Source: Streptomyces sp. NBC_00285 | GTDB lineage: Bacteria > Actinomycetota > Actinomycetes > Streptomycetales > Streptomycetaceae | Length of the DNA stretch: 64,000 nucleotides | Direction of reading: 5' to 3' | Assembly: GCF_036174265.1 (NCBI RefSeq) | Contig: NZ_CP108055.1 | Span: 496,001 to 560,000, forward strand | Part shown: piece after piece, positions 42,980 through 51,377 of the stretch | Numbering within the stretch: the stretch's first letter is position 1 | Layout of the letters: the number at the start of each line of letters is the position of its first letter | The notes under the pieces: generated by a model | Databases searched by the model: none | The model's input: the letters and a program-made list of their open reading frames with translations, nothing else | What the model was told of the DNA's origin: nothing | Program-made: the position numbers and the translations under genes

Positions 42980-43620
42980 GCGGTGGTTCCCGGCGCGCAC
43001 ACGGTCAGGAACTCCCGGGCCCGGACCCGCAACCGGGCCAGGTCCCCGCCCTGCGGGGCATCACCGAGCAGGGGTGAGCCCACGCCCACGGCGACGGCGC
43101 CCGCGGCGAAGTAGGCCCGGGCGGCTTCGGCGTCCACTCCTCCCACCGGCACGAACGGCAGGTCGGGCAGCGGGTCGCGCAGCGCGCGCAGATAGCCGGG
43201 GCCGCCCAGGGAGGCGGGGAACAGCTTGACCGCGCTGGCGCCGGACCGCATCGCGGTCACCGCTTCCGTCGGCGTGAGGGCGCCGGCCAGGACGGGCACG
43301 CCGAGGGTGACGGCGTGCTCGAAGCCCGTGTCCAGGGCGGGCGTCACCATCCACCGGGCTCCCGCGTCCCGGGCCCGCTCGGCGTCCTGTCGGGTGACGA
43401 CGGTGCCCGCTCCGATGACGGCGTCGGTGCCCACCTCCTTGACGGCCTGGGTGATGACGGTTTCGGCGTCGGGTGTCGTCAACGAGATCTCGATCAGGCG
43501 CACGCCCTCCTGGGCGAGGGCCAGGACGCTGGCCAGCGCGGCCTTGGGGTCGCTGCCGCGCACGATGGCCACCAGCCGGCTGCGGTGCAGTTCGTGGGTG
43601 AAGTCGGTGTGGTTCAGCAT
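42976..43620 (-). CDS. 2-keto-3-deoxy-6-phosphogalactonate/gluconate aldolase
   Basis: The 214-residue product is a class I KDPG/KDPGal aldolase: RLVAIVRGSDPKAALASVLA, GVRLIEISLTTPDAETVI (catalytic Glu), GTDAVIGAGTVVT, and SGASAVKLFPASLGGPGYL with the Schiff-base Lys. The ATG 43620 start has GGAGAG upstream. It cleaves the keto-deoxy-phosphate to pyruvate and glyceraldehyde 3-phosphate. It overlaps the kinase gene downstream (GTGA), so the two are translationally coupled. Confidence 0.92.
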   Translation of the reverse strand: MLNHTDFTHELHRSRLVAIVRGSDPKAALASVLALAQEGVRLIEISLTTPDAETVITQAVKEVGTDAVIGAGTVVTRQDAERARDAGARWMVTPALDTGFEHAVTLGVPVLAGALTPTEAVTAMRSGASAVKLFPASLGGPGYLRALRDPLPDLPFVPVGGVDAEAARAYFAAGAVAVGVGSPLLGDAPQGGDLARLRVRAREFLTVCAPGTTA

Positions 43621-43627
43621 GTGGTGC

Positions 43628-43670
43628 TCTCCGTCGTACTCGGTGTGCGGTGTTCTCCGTCGTACTCGGT
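43628..43670. repeat. Short direct repeat between aldolase and dehydratase genes
   Basis: TCTCCGTCGTACTCGGT occurs at 43628-43644 and 43654-43670, 26 bp apart. One copy contains the aldolase ribosome binding site in reverse; the repeat looks like a tandem slip within the leader. Confidence 0.7.
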
Positions 43671-43681
43671 CGGGGGCGGGG

Positions 43682-44842
43682 TCACCATTCGGCGAACGAA
43701 CCGTCGTCGTGGCGCCACAGGGGGCCGTGCCAGTCCGGTGCGCTGTCGTTTGCGCGGCGTACGGCCTGTTCGTCGACCTCGATGCCCAGGCCCGGGCCCA
43801 GGGGCCGGTTGAGGTGGCCCTGGTCGAAGCGGAAGACCGCGGGGTCGACCAGGTAGTCCAGGACATCGGCGCCGGCGTTGTAGTGGATGCCGATGCTCTG
43901 TTCCTGGATGAGGAAGTTCGGTGTGCTGAAGGCGACTTGGAGGCTGGAGGCGAGGGAGATCGGGCCCAGTGGGCAGTGCGGGGCCAGCAGCACGTCGAAG
44001 GTCTCCGCCAGCGATGCCATGCGCCGCACCTCGGAGATGCCGCCCGCGTGCGAGAGGTCCGGCTGCAGTACGGCGATGCCGGCCTGCAGTGCGGGCAGGG
44101 CGTCGGTGCGGGAGAAGAGACGCTCTCCGGTGGCGATGGGCACGGGCGAGGCCGCGACGACCTCGTGGAGGCGGTGGGCGTACTCCGGCAGGACGGGTTC
44201 CTCGACGAACAGCGGGTGCAGCGCGGCGAGTTCGGGCAGCACGCGGCGGGCGTTGGCGGTGGTGAACCGGCCGTGGAAGTCGATCGCGAAGTCCCGGTCG
44301 GGCCCCAGTACTTCGCGGGCGGTGCGGGCCCGTTCGACCACGGCATGGACCTCCGCGGCGGTGGCCATCTTCCCGATCCGCCCGCTGGCGTTCATCTTGA
44401 CCGCCGTGAAACCGGCCTCGACCTGGGCCTGGACGGCTTCGGCGATCTCGCCGGGTTCGTCGCCGCCCACCCAGCTGTAGGCACGCACCCGTTCACGCAC
44501 CGGACCGCCCAGCAGCACGTGGACCGGGACGCCCAGGGTCTTTCCCGCGATGTCCCACAGGGCCTGGTCGATCCCGGCGACGGCGCTCGAGAGGATCGGG
44601 CCGCCCCGGTAGAAGGTGCCCTTGGTCATGGCCTGCCAGTGGTCCTCGATACGCATCGGGTCCTGGCCGACGAGATACTCGGCGAGCTCGTGCACGGCCG
44701 TGCGTACGGTGGCAGCCCGGCCTTCCACCACCGGCTCGCCCCAGCCCACCACACCGTCGTCGGTCTCGATGCGGCAGAACAGCCAGCGGGGCGGTACGGC
44801 GAAGGTCTCAACCCGGGTGATTTTCAAAGGAGATGGCTCCAA
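43682..44842 (-). CDS. dgoD: D-galactonate dehydratase (enolase superfamily)
   Basis: The 386-residue product follows the E. coli DgoD pattern closely as I recall it: GVVGWGEPVVEGRAATVR near the start, FYRGGPILSSAVAGIDQALW, FAIDFHGRF (metal Asp), LFVEEPVLPEY (metal Glu), PIATGERLFSR, LQPDLSHAGGISE, LLAPHCPLGPISLASSL, QEQSIGIHYN and the closing DWHGPLWRHDD. This set of motifs separates galactonate dehydratase from other mandelate-racemase relatives. It converts D-galactonate to 2-keto-3-deoxygalactonate. It lies 61 bp upstream of the aldolase gene in the same transcript. Confidence 0.93.
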   Translation of the reverse strand: MEPSPLKITRVETFAVPPRWLFCRIETDDGVVGWGEPVVEGRAATVRTAVHELAEYLVGQDPMRIEDHWQAMTKGTFYRGGPILSSAVAGIDQALWDIAGKTLGVPVHVLLGGPVRERVRAYSWVGGDEPGEIAEAVQAQVEAGFTAVKMNASGRIGKMATAAEVHAVVERARTAREVLGPDRDFAIDFHGRFTTANARRVLPELAALHPLFVEEPVLPEYAHRLHEVVAASPVPIATGERLFSRTDALPALQAGIAVLQPDLSHAGGISEVRRMASLAETFDVLLAPHCPLGPISLASSLQVAFSTPNFLIQEQSIGIHYNAGADVLDYLVDPAVFRFDQGHLNRPLGPGLGIEVDEQAVRRANDSAPDWHGPLWRHDDGSFAEW

Positions 44843-44879
44843 GGCAGGGAACTGATGGAGGAAGGGGGGCGCGGGCTGC

Positions 44880-45656
44880 TCACGAGGAGTTCTTCAGCAC
44901 GCTCCATCCACCATCGACGACCAGGGACGCCCCCGTCACGAACGACGCGTCGTCGCTGACGAGGAAGGCGACGGCGGCGGCGACCTCCTCGGGCCGGCCC
45001 AGGCGGCGCGTGGCGGTCTCGGCGGCGCTGGCCCGCCGGTCGTCCTCGCCGATGGCATCCCATGCCTGGGTGAGAACCGGGCCGGGCAGCACGCTGTTGA
45101 CGCGGACCTGCCCGCCGTACTCGACGGCCAGCTGCCGGGCCAGGCCGGTCAGGCCGGCCTTCGCAGCCGCGTAGGCGGGCCGTCCGGGCAGGCCGATCAG
45201 GGCGTGCACCGAGGACACCAGCACGATGCTTCCGTCCGTGGCCCGCAGGTCGTCGAGGCAGGCCCGCACGCCGAGGAACGATCCGCTCAGGGTCACGGCG
45301 AGTTGCTGGTTCCACTGCTCGGCGCTGGTCTCGTGGGCTGCCGCGACCCGGACGCTGTAGGCGTTGCTCACCAGCGCCCGAACCGGACCGAACGCCTGGC
45401 GGGCGGCCTGCGCCGTCCGCTCCCAGGAGGACTCGTCGGCGACGTCGCAGTACTGGAACAGCGCCTGGCCGCCGTCCTTCCGGATGCCGGCGGCCACGGC
45501 CTCCCCGGCCTCGGTGTCGATGTCGGCGAGCACCACGCGGGCGCCCTCGGCGGCGAGGCGGCGTGCCGTGGCGGCCCCGATGCCGGAGGCCGCTCCGGTG
45601 ACGAGCGCGCACCGGTCGCTGAGGCGTTCCGAGAGGGATACCCGTGCGGGAAGCAT
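44880..45656 (-). CDS. Short-chain dehydrogenase (probable sugar dehydrogenase)
   Basis: The 258-residue product has the SDR cofactor motif CALVTGAASGIGAATARRLA (TGxxxGxG), the catalytic Tyr-Lys as PAYAAAKAG with Ser in VLVSSVHAL, and the usual N-terminal strand. The NNAG motif is replaced by SNAYS, which is atypical. It starts the galactonate operon, so it may oxidise D-galactose (or a related sugar) to its lactone, feeding the lactonase. An alternative substrate such as L-fucose or a galactonate-derived sugar acid cannot be excluded. It is 37 bp upstream of the dgoD gene. Confidence 0.85.
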   Translation of the reverse strand: MLPARVSLSERLSDRCALVTGAASGIGAATARRLAAEGARVVLADIDTEAGEAVAAGIRKDGGQALFQYCDVADESSWERTAQAARQAFGPVRALVSNAYSVRVAAAHETSAEQWNQQLAVTLSGSFLGVRACLDDLRATDGSIVLVSSVHALIGLPGRPAYAAAKAGLTGLARQLAVEYGGQVRVNSVLPGPVLTQAWDAIGEDDRRASAAETATRRLGRPEEVAAAVAFLVSDDASFVTGASLVVDGGWSVLKNSS

Positions 45657-45704
45657 GGAGACGACTCCTGTGACTGAGGCAGCAATAACAGCAACGACAG
45701 CAAC

Positions 45705-45720
45705 ATTAAATATTAATTAT
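45705..45720. promoter_or_regulatory. AT-rich dyad upstream of the galactonate operon
   Basis: ATTAA-ATA-TTAAT (45705-45717) forms a dyad about 50 bp upstream of the SDR start, and it overlaps the ATTAATTAT motif (45712-45720) shared with the GntR gene promoter. It is a candidate operator for the FadR-type regulator (inference). Confidence 0.5.
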
Positions 45721-45996
45721 CCACGCGCGCCAAGAGGCTCCCCACCTTGACCAGGGTCGCGAGGGCGGGCGTGAGGCACCCTGGTCGGAAATAGGTGAGG
45801 CGCCCCCACCGAATGCCGGCACCGCCACCCCTGTCCACGCGCCACTCCCGCAGCGCCGGCCAGAAAGTCGGGCGCACATAGTGACCGACCGTCCCCGTGG
45901 GCGGTCTCACAAGCCGGCCAAGATTGCGGACAACCACGCGAAAACCGTAGCTTGAAGCCCTTCTGTTCTGATTTATGCAGGTGAAAGGTGTCCCCG

Positions 45997-48900
45997 GTGG
46001 GACGACGCGAGAAGCCGGTCGATCCCGACGCCGGTCCCGTACAGCGGCTCGCCCATGAGCTGCGGAGCCTCCGGGAGAAGGCCGGGAAGCCGCCGTACCG
46101 GGAGATGGCGAAGGAGGCGGGCTACTCGATCACCGCCATGTCCCAGGCGGCGGCCGGTGATCAGCTGCCGTCCCTGGCGGTGGTGCGGGCGTACGCCGAG
46201 GCGCTCGACGCCGATCCGAACGAGTGGGAGCGGCGCTGGCGGGAGGCGGAGGCCGCGGTCCGTGCGCCCGCTCCCGACGAGCGGCCCCCGTACCGCGGGC
46301 TGGCCCGGTTCGAGCCGGCTGACAGCGACCTGTTCTTCGGACGGGAGACGCTCGTCGCCGAGCTGGCGGAGCTGACGCGTGACCACCGGTTCGCGGCGGT
46401 GTTCGGGGCGTCCGGCAGCGGCAAGTCCTCCCTTCTGCGGGCGGGTCTGATCCCCCTGCTCCGCCGGGCGGAGGGTGCCGAACGGCCCGCTGTGATCCGT
46501 GTACTCACTCCAGGCGAGCGGCCGGCGCACACGCACGAGCAGGTCCTCGTCCCGCACGAACTCGACGGGGACACCTGGGTGATCGTCGATCAGTTCGAGG
46601 AACTGTTCACCCTCTGCCACGACCGCGCGGAACGCGACCGGTTCCTCGACCTGCTGCTCGCCGCCCGGGCGCCGGACAGCCGACTGCGCGTGGTGCTCGC
46701 GGTGCGGGGCGATTTCTACGGCCACTGCGCCGAGCACCGTGGGCTCGCCGCAGCCGTCGGTCAGGCCAACCTCCTGGTCGGACCGATGAGCCGGGACGAG
46801 CTGCGCGAGGTGATCACCGGGCCGGCCGCTGCCGCGGGACTGAACGTCGAACGCGCCCTCACCGCCCGGATCATCGACGAGATCGCCGACCGGCCGGGCG
46901 CCCTGCCCATGCTGTCCCACGCCCTGCTGCAGACCTGGGCCCGCCGTCGTGGCCAACTGCTCACCCTGGCGGCGTACGAGGACACCGGCGGTGTTCAGGG
47001 CGCGATCGCCGCCACCGCCGAAGAGGTGTACGGCGGACTGTCCGCCGAGCAGGGCCGTGCCGCCCGGAGCGTCCTGCTGAGGCTGATCGCCCCTGGTGAC
47101 GGCACCGCCGACACCCGTCGCCCAGCCTCCCGCACCGAACTCGGGAGTGGCGTGCAGGAGGTGCTGGAACACCTGGTGGCCGCCCGTCTGGTCACGCTCG
47201 ACGGCGACACGGTGGAACTCGCGCACGAGGCCCTGATCACCGGCTGGCCGCGCCTGGCCGGCTGGATCGAGGTGGACCGGGAACGGCTGCGCGAGCAGCG
47301 TCGGCTCGATGAGGCGGCCCGCGGCTGGGAGGAGCTGGCACGCGATCCCGGCACGCTGTACCGGGGCACGCGGCTGGCCCGGGCGGAGGAGCTGTTCGTC
47401 CGGCAGGGCAACGTTGAAGAGCCGGCGCGGTCGAGCGATCCGGCGCGGTCGTACGACGATCTCACCGTGCGGGAGCGTTCCTTCCTCGCCGCCTCCCTCG
47501 CAGCCAGGGACGCCGAGGGCGAGGCCGAGACCCGCACCGCACGCCGGACCCGTTCCCTGACCATCGGTCTGTCCGTGTTCCTCGTCCTCGCGCTGGCCGC
47601 CGGCCTGATCGCCTGGCAGCGCAACGAGGTGAGCCAGAAGGAGTCCGCCAAGGCCGCCGCCCGCCGCCTGGCCACCGTGGCCGAGAGTCTGCAATCCACC
47701 GATCCCCGCACCGCGGCCCTGCTCGGCGTCGCCGCCTGGAAGACCGCCCCGCTCACCGAGTCCCGCTCGGCCCTGCTGGGCGCCCTGGCCCAGCCGGAAC
47801 GCGATGCCTTCACCGACCCCCGGTCCGGGAAGGATGTGCGGCGCTTCCTCTCCGACGGCGGCCGGACCCTGCTCAGCATCGACGGCACCACCGTGATCGC
47901 CCGCCATGTCGCCGACCACAGGATCAGCGCCACCTACCACCTGCCGAGCGGCACCCAGGTGGGCAACGTCGGGCCCGACTCCAGGTTCCTCGACGTCATC
48001 GGCCCGGACGGGGACGAAAGGCTGTGGAACCTGCCTGCGGGCAGAAGTGCCGCCGAACTGGGGCAGACACTGCTCTGGGACAGCTCCCCCGACGGGACCA
48101 CGTACCTCACCGGGCCGACGGACAGCCCGGGCACGATCCGGCTGCACCGGACGGACAACGGCGAGACCCTCTTCGCCACCGATCTCCCGCGCCCCCTCAC
48201 CTCTGCGGCCGTCGGCCCCGGCGGGCGGCTGCTCGCGGTCTGTCCCGCCGAAGGGCCGATTCAGCTCTGGGACACCCGCGACCGCAAGCGGCTGCCGGGG
48301 GCATGGGAGAAGGCGGACAAGACCGTGTGCGGCACCGGCACCGGCGCGGACGGTGGCTCGCGCATGCTGCGGTTCAGCGCGGACGGCAGCCGGCTGGCCG
48401 CCGTCTACGGCACCAGCGCACAGGTCTGGGACGTCAGTGCCGGACAGGCGGTCGCCGACTTCACCAGTGACGGAATCACCGGCTTCACCCAGGCGGCTCT
48501 CTCACCCGACGGCCGGTTCCTGGCCACGGCGGACGACCACGAACTCGCCGTATGGAGACTCGCCACCGGCGGAACGCTTGTCTTCGGCCGACCGATCTCC
48601 CAGGACGAGGCCACCTGGCTCGCCTGGGACCGGGGCACGTCCCGCCTCCTGCGCTATCTGGACGGCGCCACCGTCCACACCCTCGACCTGACCGGCCGGC
48701 TCAGCCCTCGCTGGCAGAACACCCCGGTCGACGCGAGCGCGCTCAGTCCCAACGGTCAGGCGCTGGCCACCGTCACCCGGTCCGGCAGCGGCTACCGCTT
48801 CGAGCTGCGTACGACGCGGACAGACAAGGTCGTCGCCCACGCGCGTCTCGGTGCTCTGCCGAGCGCGTCCGACGAGGAAGCGCCACTGCTGGCCTACAGC

Positions 48901-49758
48901 CCGGACAGCAGCGAACTGGGCGTCGCCGACACCGTGTCCTCGCACGGCACCCTGCGGCTGCGCTTCACCGTGTGGGACGTACGGACGCACCGGGTCCGTA
49001 CGTCCTTCGACTCGGCCGGCGCGGCGGACAGACCTGCCACCGCCGTCGCCCTCGGGCCCGGCGGCCACACGCTGCTCGCCGTCCGGATGACCGCCGACAG
49101 CACCGTGACGGAGGTCTGGAACACCGGCGACCGGCGGCGGTCACGGACCCTGCGCGGTCTCTCCGGCGAGGCTCTGGCCTCCCGGCCGGACGGAGATCTG
49201 CTCGTGTCCTCGGGCGACCAGTACGCCGATCCGGGCACCGGCAAGGTCTCCGGACGGGCGCTCGCCGACGGGCGCGAGGTCACCGCGCTGGCGTTCAGCC
49301 CCGACGGCACCCGGCTCGCCGTCGGCGACGCCCGCGGGCACGTCACGCTGTGGGACGGCGACGTCCGTCGCCGCACGGGGGCCGTGGCCGGTACCTCGGA
49401 CACGGTCTCCGCAGGCGAGCCTGAGGCGGTGGAGGCGATCGCCTTCTCCTCCGACGGCGGCACCCTGGCCGTCGGAGGTGCGAACGGGACGCTCCGGCTG
49501 TGGGACACCGCCACGCAACAGCTGCTCGGCACGGACCTGCCGACACCCGGCGACGAGATCGGCTCCCTCGCCTTCGCCGAGGACGGCGGCACGGTCTACA
49601 CCAGCAGCCCCTACGTACCGCTCGGGCGTCTGTCCATCGCCCCGGACCGGGCGGTCCGCACCATCTGCGCACGCACCGGCGGTGGACTGACCGAGGCACA
49701 GTGGCGGACCTATGTGCCGGACGCGCCGTACGAGAACGTCTGCGCGACCAGCGGCTGA
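45997..49758 (+). CDS. XRE-HTH / nSTAND1 NTPase / transmembrane / WD40-repeat protein (paralog 2)
   Basis: The 1253-residue product is called from GTG 45997, preceded by AAAGG; GTG 45988 is also in frame. It matches paralog 1 domain for domain: XRE helix-turn-helix (about 15-75), Walker A GASGSGKSS (137-145), Walker B VIVDQFEEL (195-203), GALPMLSHALL, one transmembrane helix (521-540), DPRTAALLGVAAWK, then a WD40-like propeller ending SPYVPLGRLSIAPDRAVRTI and CARTGGGLTEAQW. The C-terminus ends soon after this block, unlike paralog 1. The two are clearly related but diverged in the propeller, consistent with sensing different cues. It is followed, after about 150 bp, by a polysaccharide deacetylase gene. 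Confidence 0.93.
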   Translation: MGRREKPVDPDAGPVQRLAHELRSLREKAGKPPYREMAKEAGYSITAMSQAAAGDQLPSLAVVRAYAEALDADPNEWERRWREAEAAVRAPAPDERPPYRGLARFEPADSDLFFGRETLVAELAELTRDHRFAAVFGASGSGKSSLLRAGLIPLLRRAEGAERPAVIRVLTPGERPAHTHEQVLVPHELDGDTWVIVDQFEELFTLCHDRAERDRFLDLLLAARAPDSRLRVVLAVRGDFYGHCAEHRGLAAAVGQANLLVGPMSRDELREVITGPAAAAGLNVERALTARIIDEIADRPGALPMLSHALLQTWARRRGQLLTLAAYEDTGGVQGAIAATAEEVYGGLSAEQGRAARSVLLRLIAPGDGTADTRRPASRTELGSGVQEVLEHLVAARLVTLDGDTVELAHEALITGWPRLAGWIEVDRERLREQRRLDEAARGWEELARDPGTLYRGTRLARAEELFVRQGNVEEPARSSDPARSYDDLTVRERSFLAASLAARDAEGEAETRTARRTRSLTIGLSVFLVLALAAGLIAWQRNEVSQKESAKAAARRLATVAESLQSTDPRTAALLGVAAWKTAPLTESRSALLGALAQPERDAFTDPRSGKDVRRFLSDGGRTLLSIDGTTVIARHVADHRISATYHLPSGTQVGNVGPDSRFLDVIGPDGDERLWNLPAGRSAAELGQTLLWDSSPDGTTYLTGPTDSPGTIRLHRTDNGETLFATDLPRPLTSAAVGPGGRLLAVCPAEGPIQLWDTRDRKRLPGAWEKADKTVCGTGTGADGGSRMLRFSADGSRLAAVYGTSAQVWDVSAGQAVADFTSDGITGFTQAALSPDGRFLATADDHELAVWRLATGGTLVFGRPISQDEATWLAWDRGTSRLLRYLDGATVHTLDLTGRLSPRWQNTPVDASALSPNGQALATVTRSGSGYRFELRTTRTDKVVAHARLGALPSASDEEAPLLAYSPDSSELGVADTVSSHGTLRLRFTVWDVRTHRVRTSFDSAGAADRPATAVALGPGGHTLLAVRMTADSTVTEVWNTGDRRRSRTLRGLSGEALASRPDGDLLVSSGDQYADPGTGKVSGRALADGREVTALAFSPDGTRLAVGDARGHVTLWDGDVRRRTGAVAGTSDTVSAGEPEAVEAIAFSSDGGTLAVGGANGTLRLWDTATQQLLGTDLPTPGDEIGSLAFAEDGGTVYTSSPYVPLGRLSIAPDRAVRTICARTGGGLTEAQWRTYVPDAPYENVCATSG

Positions 49759-49911
49759 CGCCCCAGGGCACGTGGGCGCGGGACGAAATCATTTTTCAAG
49801 GGGCCGCCGCAGGTCGCTGAAAAACGCCTGTGACCTGGAAGCTCGTGACCAGAACGACCCGCGGCGCCCGCCGACGGCGTCCGCCCTCTCCCACCCCAGG
49901 TTCTGGATCAC

Positions 49912-51333
49912 ATGCGTACTCACACCCTGCTTCCCTCGCTTCTGCTGATCGGCGCGCTGTCCCTCACGACGGCCTGCTCGTCCGGTTCCGCGGAGCCGGC
50001 CTCCGCAGGCCCGCGCGCCACCAGCGGCTCCCCCTCGCCCGTCCGCACCGTCGACCCGGCACGGCTCAAGGGCCTGGAGATCGTCAACGACAGCAGCGAG
50101 CAGCGGTCCTGTCCCTTCGCGACGAGCTACCCCGACGTGCCCGGCGCGGAGGCGATGACGGCCGCGATGAAGAAGGACGTGGAGGGGCGCCTTGCCACCT
50201 TCCGTGAAGGCTCGTGCGGGAACGGCTCGGGCGGTGAGCTGAACATCAGCCACCAGTTCCTCGTCGCGTCAGGCGACGTGCTCGGCGTACGGCTCACCAC
50301 GCAGGACGGCAGTGCCGCCTCGGGCGGTCTGTCCACCAGGACGTACTGGTACGACGGCAAGGCCGGCGCCTACCGCACCGCCGTCGATCTCATCGCCGGA
50401 GGAGCGCGGAACGCCTTCGTCGCAGGTCTCAAGGAGCGGCTCAAGGGACGCGAGGGCGTGGACTCCGTCTCCCTCGACGACACGTTCTCCGCCCCGGCCT
50501 CTGTCACCAGTGCCCTGGGCGACATGGCTTTCACCACCGACGGCGGACTGCGGGTGAGCTTCGACCGCGGGGTGGTGGGACCTCCGGCCGCCGGGAACTA
50601 CGTGGTGATCCTCTCCAAGAAGACGGTCACCCCCTGGCTCTCCGCGTTCGGCAAGCGCGCCCAGCGGCAGACCGTGACGCCCACCAGTTCGCTCGACCTG
50701 GGCGCCACGCAGACCCCCGCACCGGTCGTCCCCACGCACACCGCCTCGGGCGACGACGACACCGACTGCCAGAAGGTCACCTGCATCGCGCTGACCTTCG
50801 ACGACGGACCGGCGGCACCGGAGACCGCCACCCTGTTGACCTACCTGGCCCAGTACAAGGCACGCGCCACCTTCTTCACCGTCGGCCAGAACGTCGCCTC
50901 CCACCCCGAACTCGTCCACGCCGAGGCGGCCGGCGGACACGAGGTCGGCAACCACTCCTGGAGCCACCCCGACCTGACCAAGCTCAGCCCCGAGCAGATC
51001 GCCTACCAACTGGGCCGCACCAGCGCCGCGATCAAGGCCGCCACCGGCAAGGAGCCCGTGCTCTTCCGCCCGCCCTACGGCGCGATCAACGCCACGGTCC
51101 GGTCCGCCACCAAGCTCTCCCCCGTGCTGTGGGACGTCGACACCGAGGACTGGAAGTACCGCGACTCCGCCAGGGTCGCCCAGACCGTCATCGACAAGGC
51201 GCAGCGCAACAGTGTCGTCCTCATGCACGACATCCACCCCACCTCCGTGGCGGCCGTCCCGCAGATCCTGCGCACGCTCACCGCCCGCGGCTACCACTTC
51301 GTCACCGTCAGCCACCTGCGCGCCACCCTCTGA
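49912..51333 (+). CDS. Lipoprotein polysaccharide deacetylase (NodB domain) with RsiV-like N-terminal domain
   Basis: The 473-residue product has a lipobox (SLTTAC) and so should be anchored outside. Residues about 55-235 form a DUF3298/RsiV-like domain (SPSPVRTVDPARLKGLE, ELNISHQFLVASGDVL, GLSTRTYWYDGKAGAYRTAV). The C-terminal NodB deacetylase domain has all five motifs: LTFDDGP (Asp-Asp), HEVGNHSWSHPDL (metal His), RPPYGAIN, DVDTEDWKYRD and LMHDIHP. Such enzymes deacetylate peptidoglycan or chitin/xylan. The RsiV-like domain in sigma systems binds lysozyme, so a cell-wall role is attractive (inference). Confidence 0.9.
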   Translation: MRTHTLLPSLLLIGALSLTTACSSGSAEPASAGPRATSGSPSPVRTVDPARLKGLEIVNDSSEQRSCPFATSYPDVPGAEAMTAAMKKDVEGRLATFREGSCGNGSGGELNISHQFLVASGDVLGVRLTTQDGSAASGGLSTRTYWYDGKAGAYRTAVDLIAGGARNAFVAGLKERLKGREGVDSVSLDDTFSAPASVTSALGDMAFTTDGGLRVSFDRGVVGPPAAGNYVVILSKKTVTPWLSAFGKRAQRQTVTPTSSLDLGATQTPAPVVPTHTASGDDDTDCQKVTCIALTFDDGPAAPETATLLTYLAQYKARATFFTVGQNVASHPELVHAEAAGGHEVGNHSWSHPDLTKLSPEQIAYQLGRTSAAIKAATGKEPVLFRPPYGAINATVRSATKLSPVLWDVDTEDWKYRDSARVAQTVIDKAQRNSVVLMHDIHPTSVAAVPQILRTLTARGYHFVTVSHLRATL

Positions 51334-51377
51334 ACCCCGCGCCACCCTCATCCCCGTACACCACGAACGGAACGCTC

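Noticed and set aside
43226..44959. A 577-codon plus frame opposite the aldolase and dgoD genes
   Set aside because: Both opposite genes carry complete active-site motifs, while this frame has none.
45713..45937. A 74-codon minus frame between the SDR gene and STAND paralog 2
   Set aside because: No ribosome binding site, no family signature, and it covers the AT-rich promoter region of the SDR gene.
45973..48147. A 724-codon minus frame opposite STAND paralog 2
   Set aside because: It mirrors the codons of a well-supported plus-strand gene and has no domain signature or ribosome binding site.
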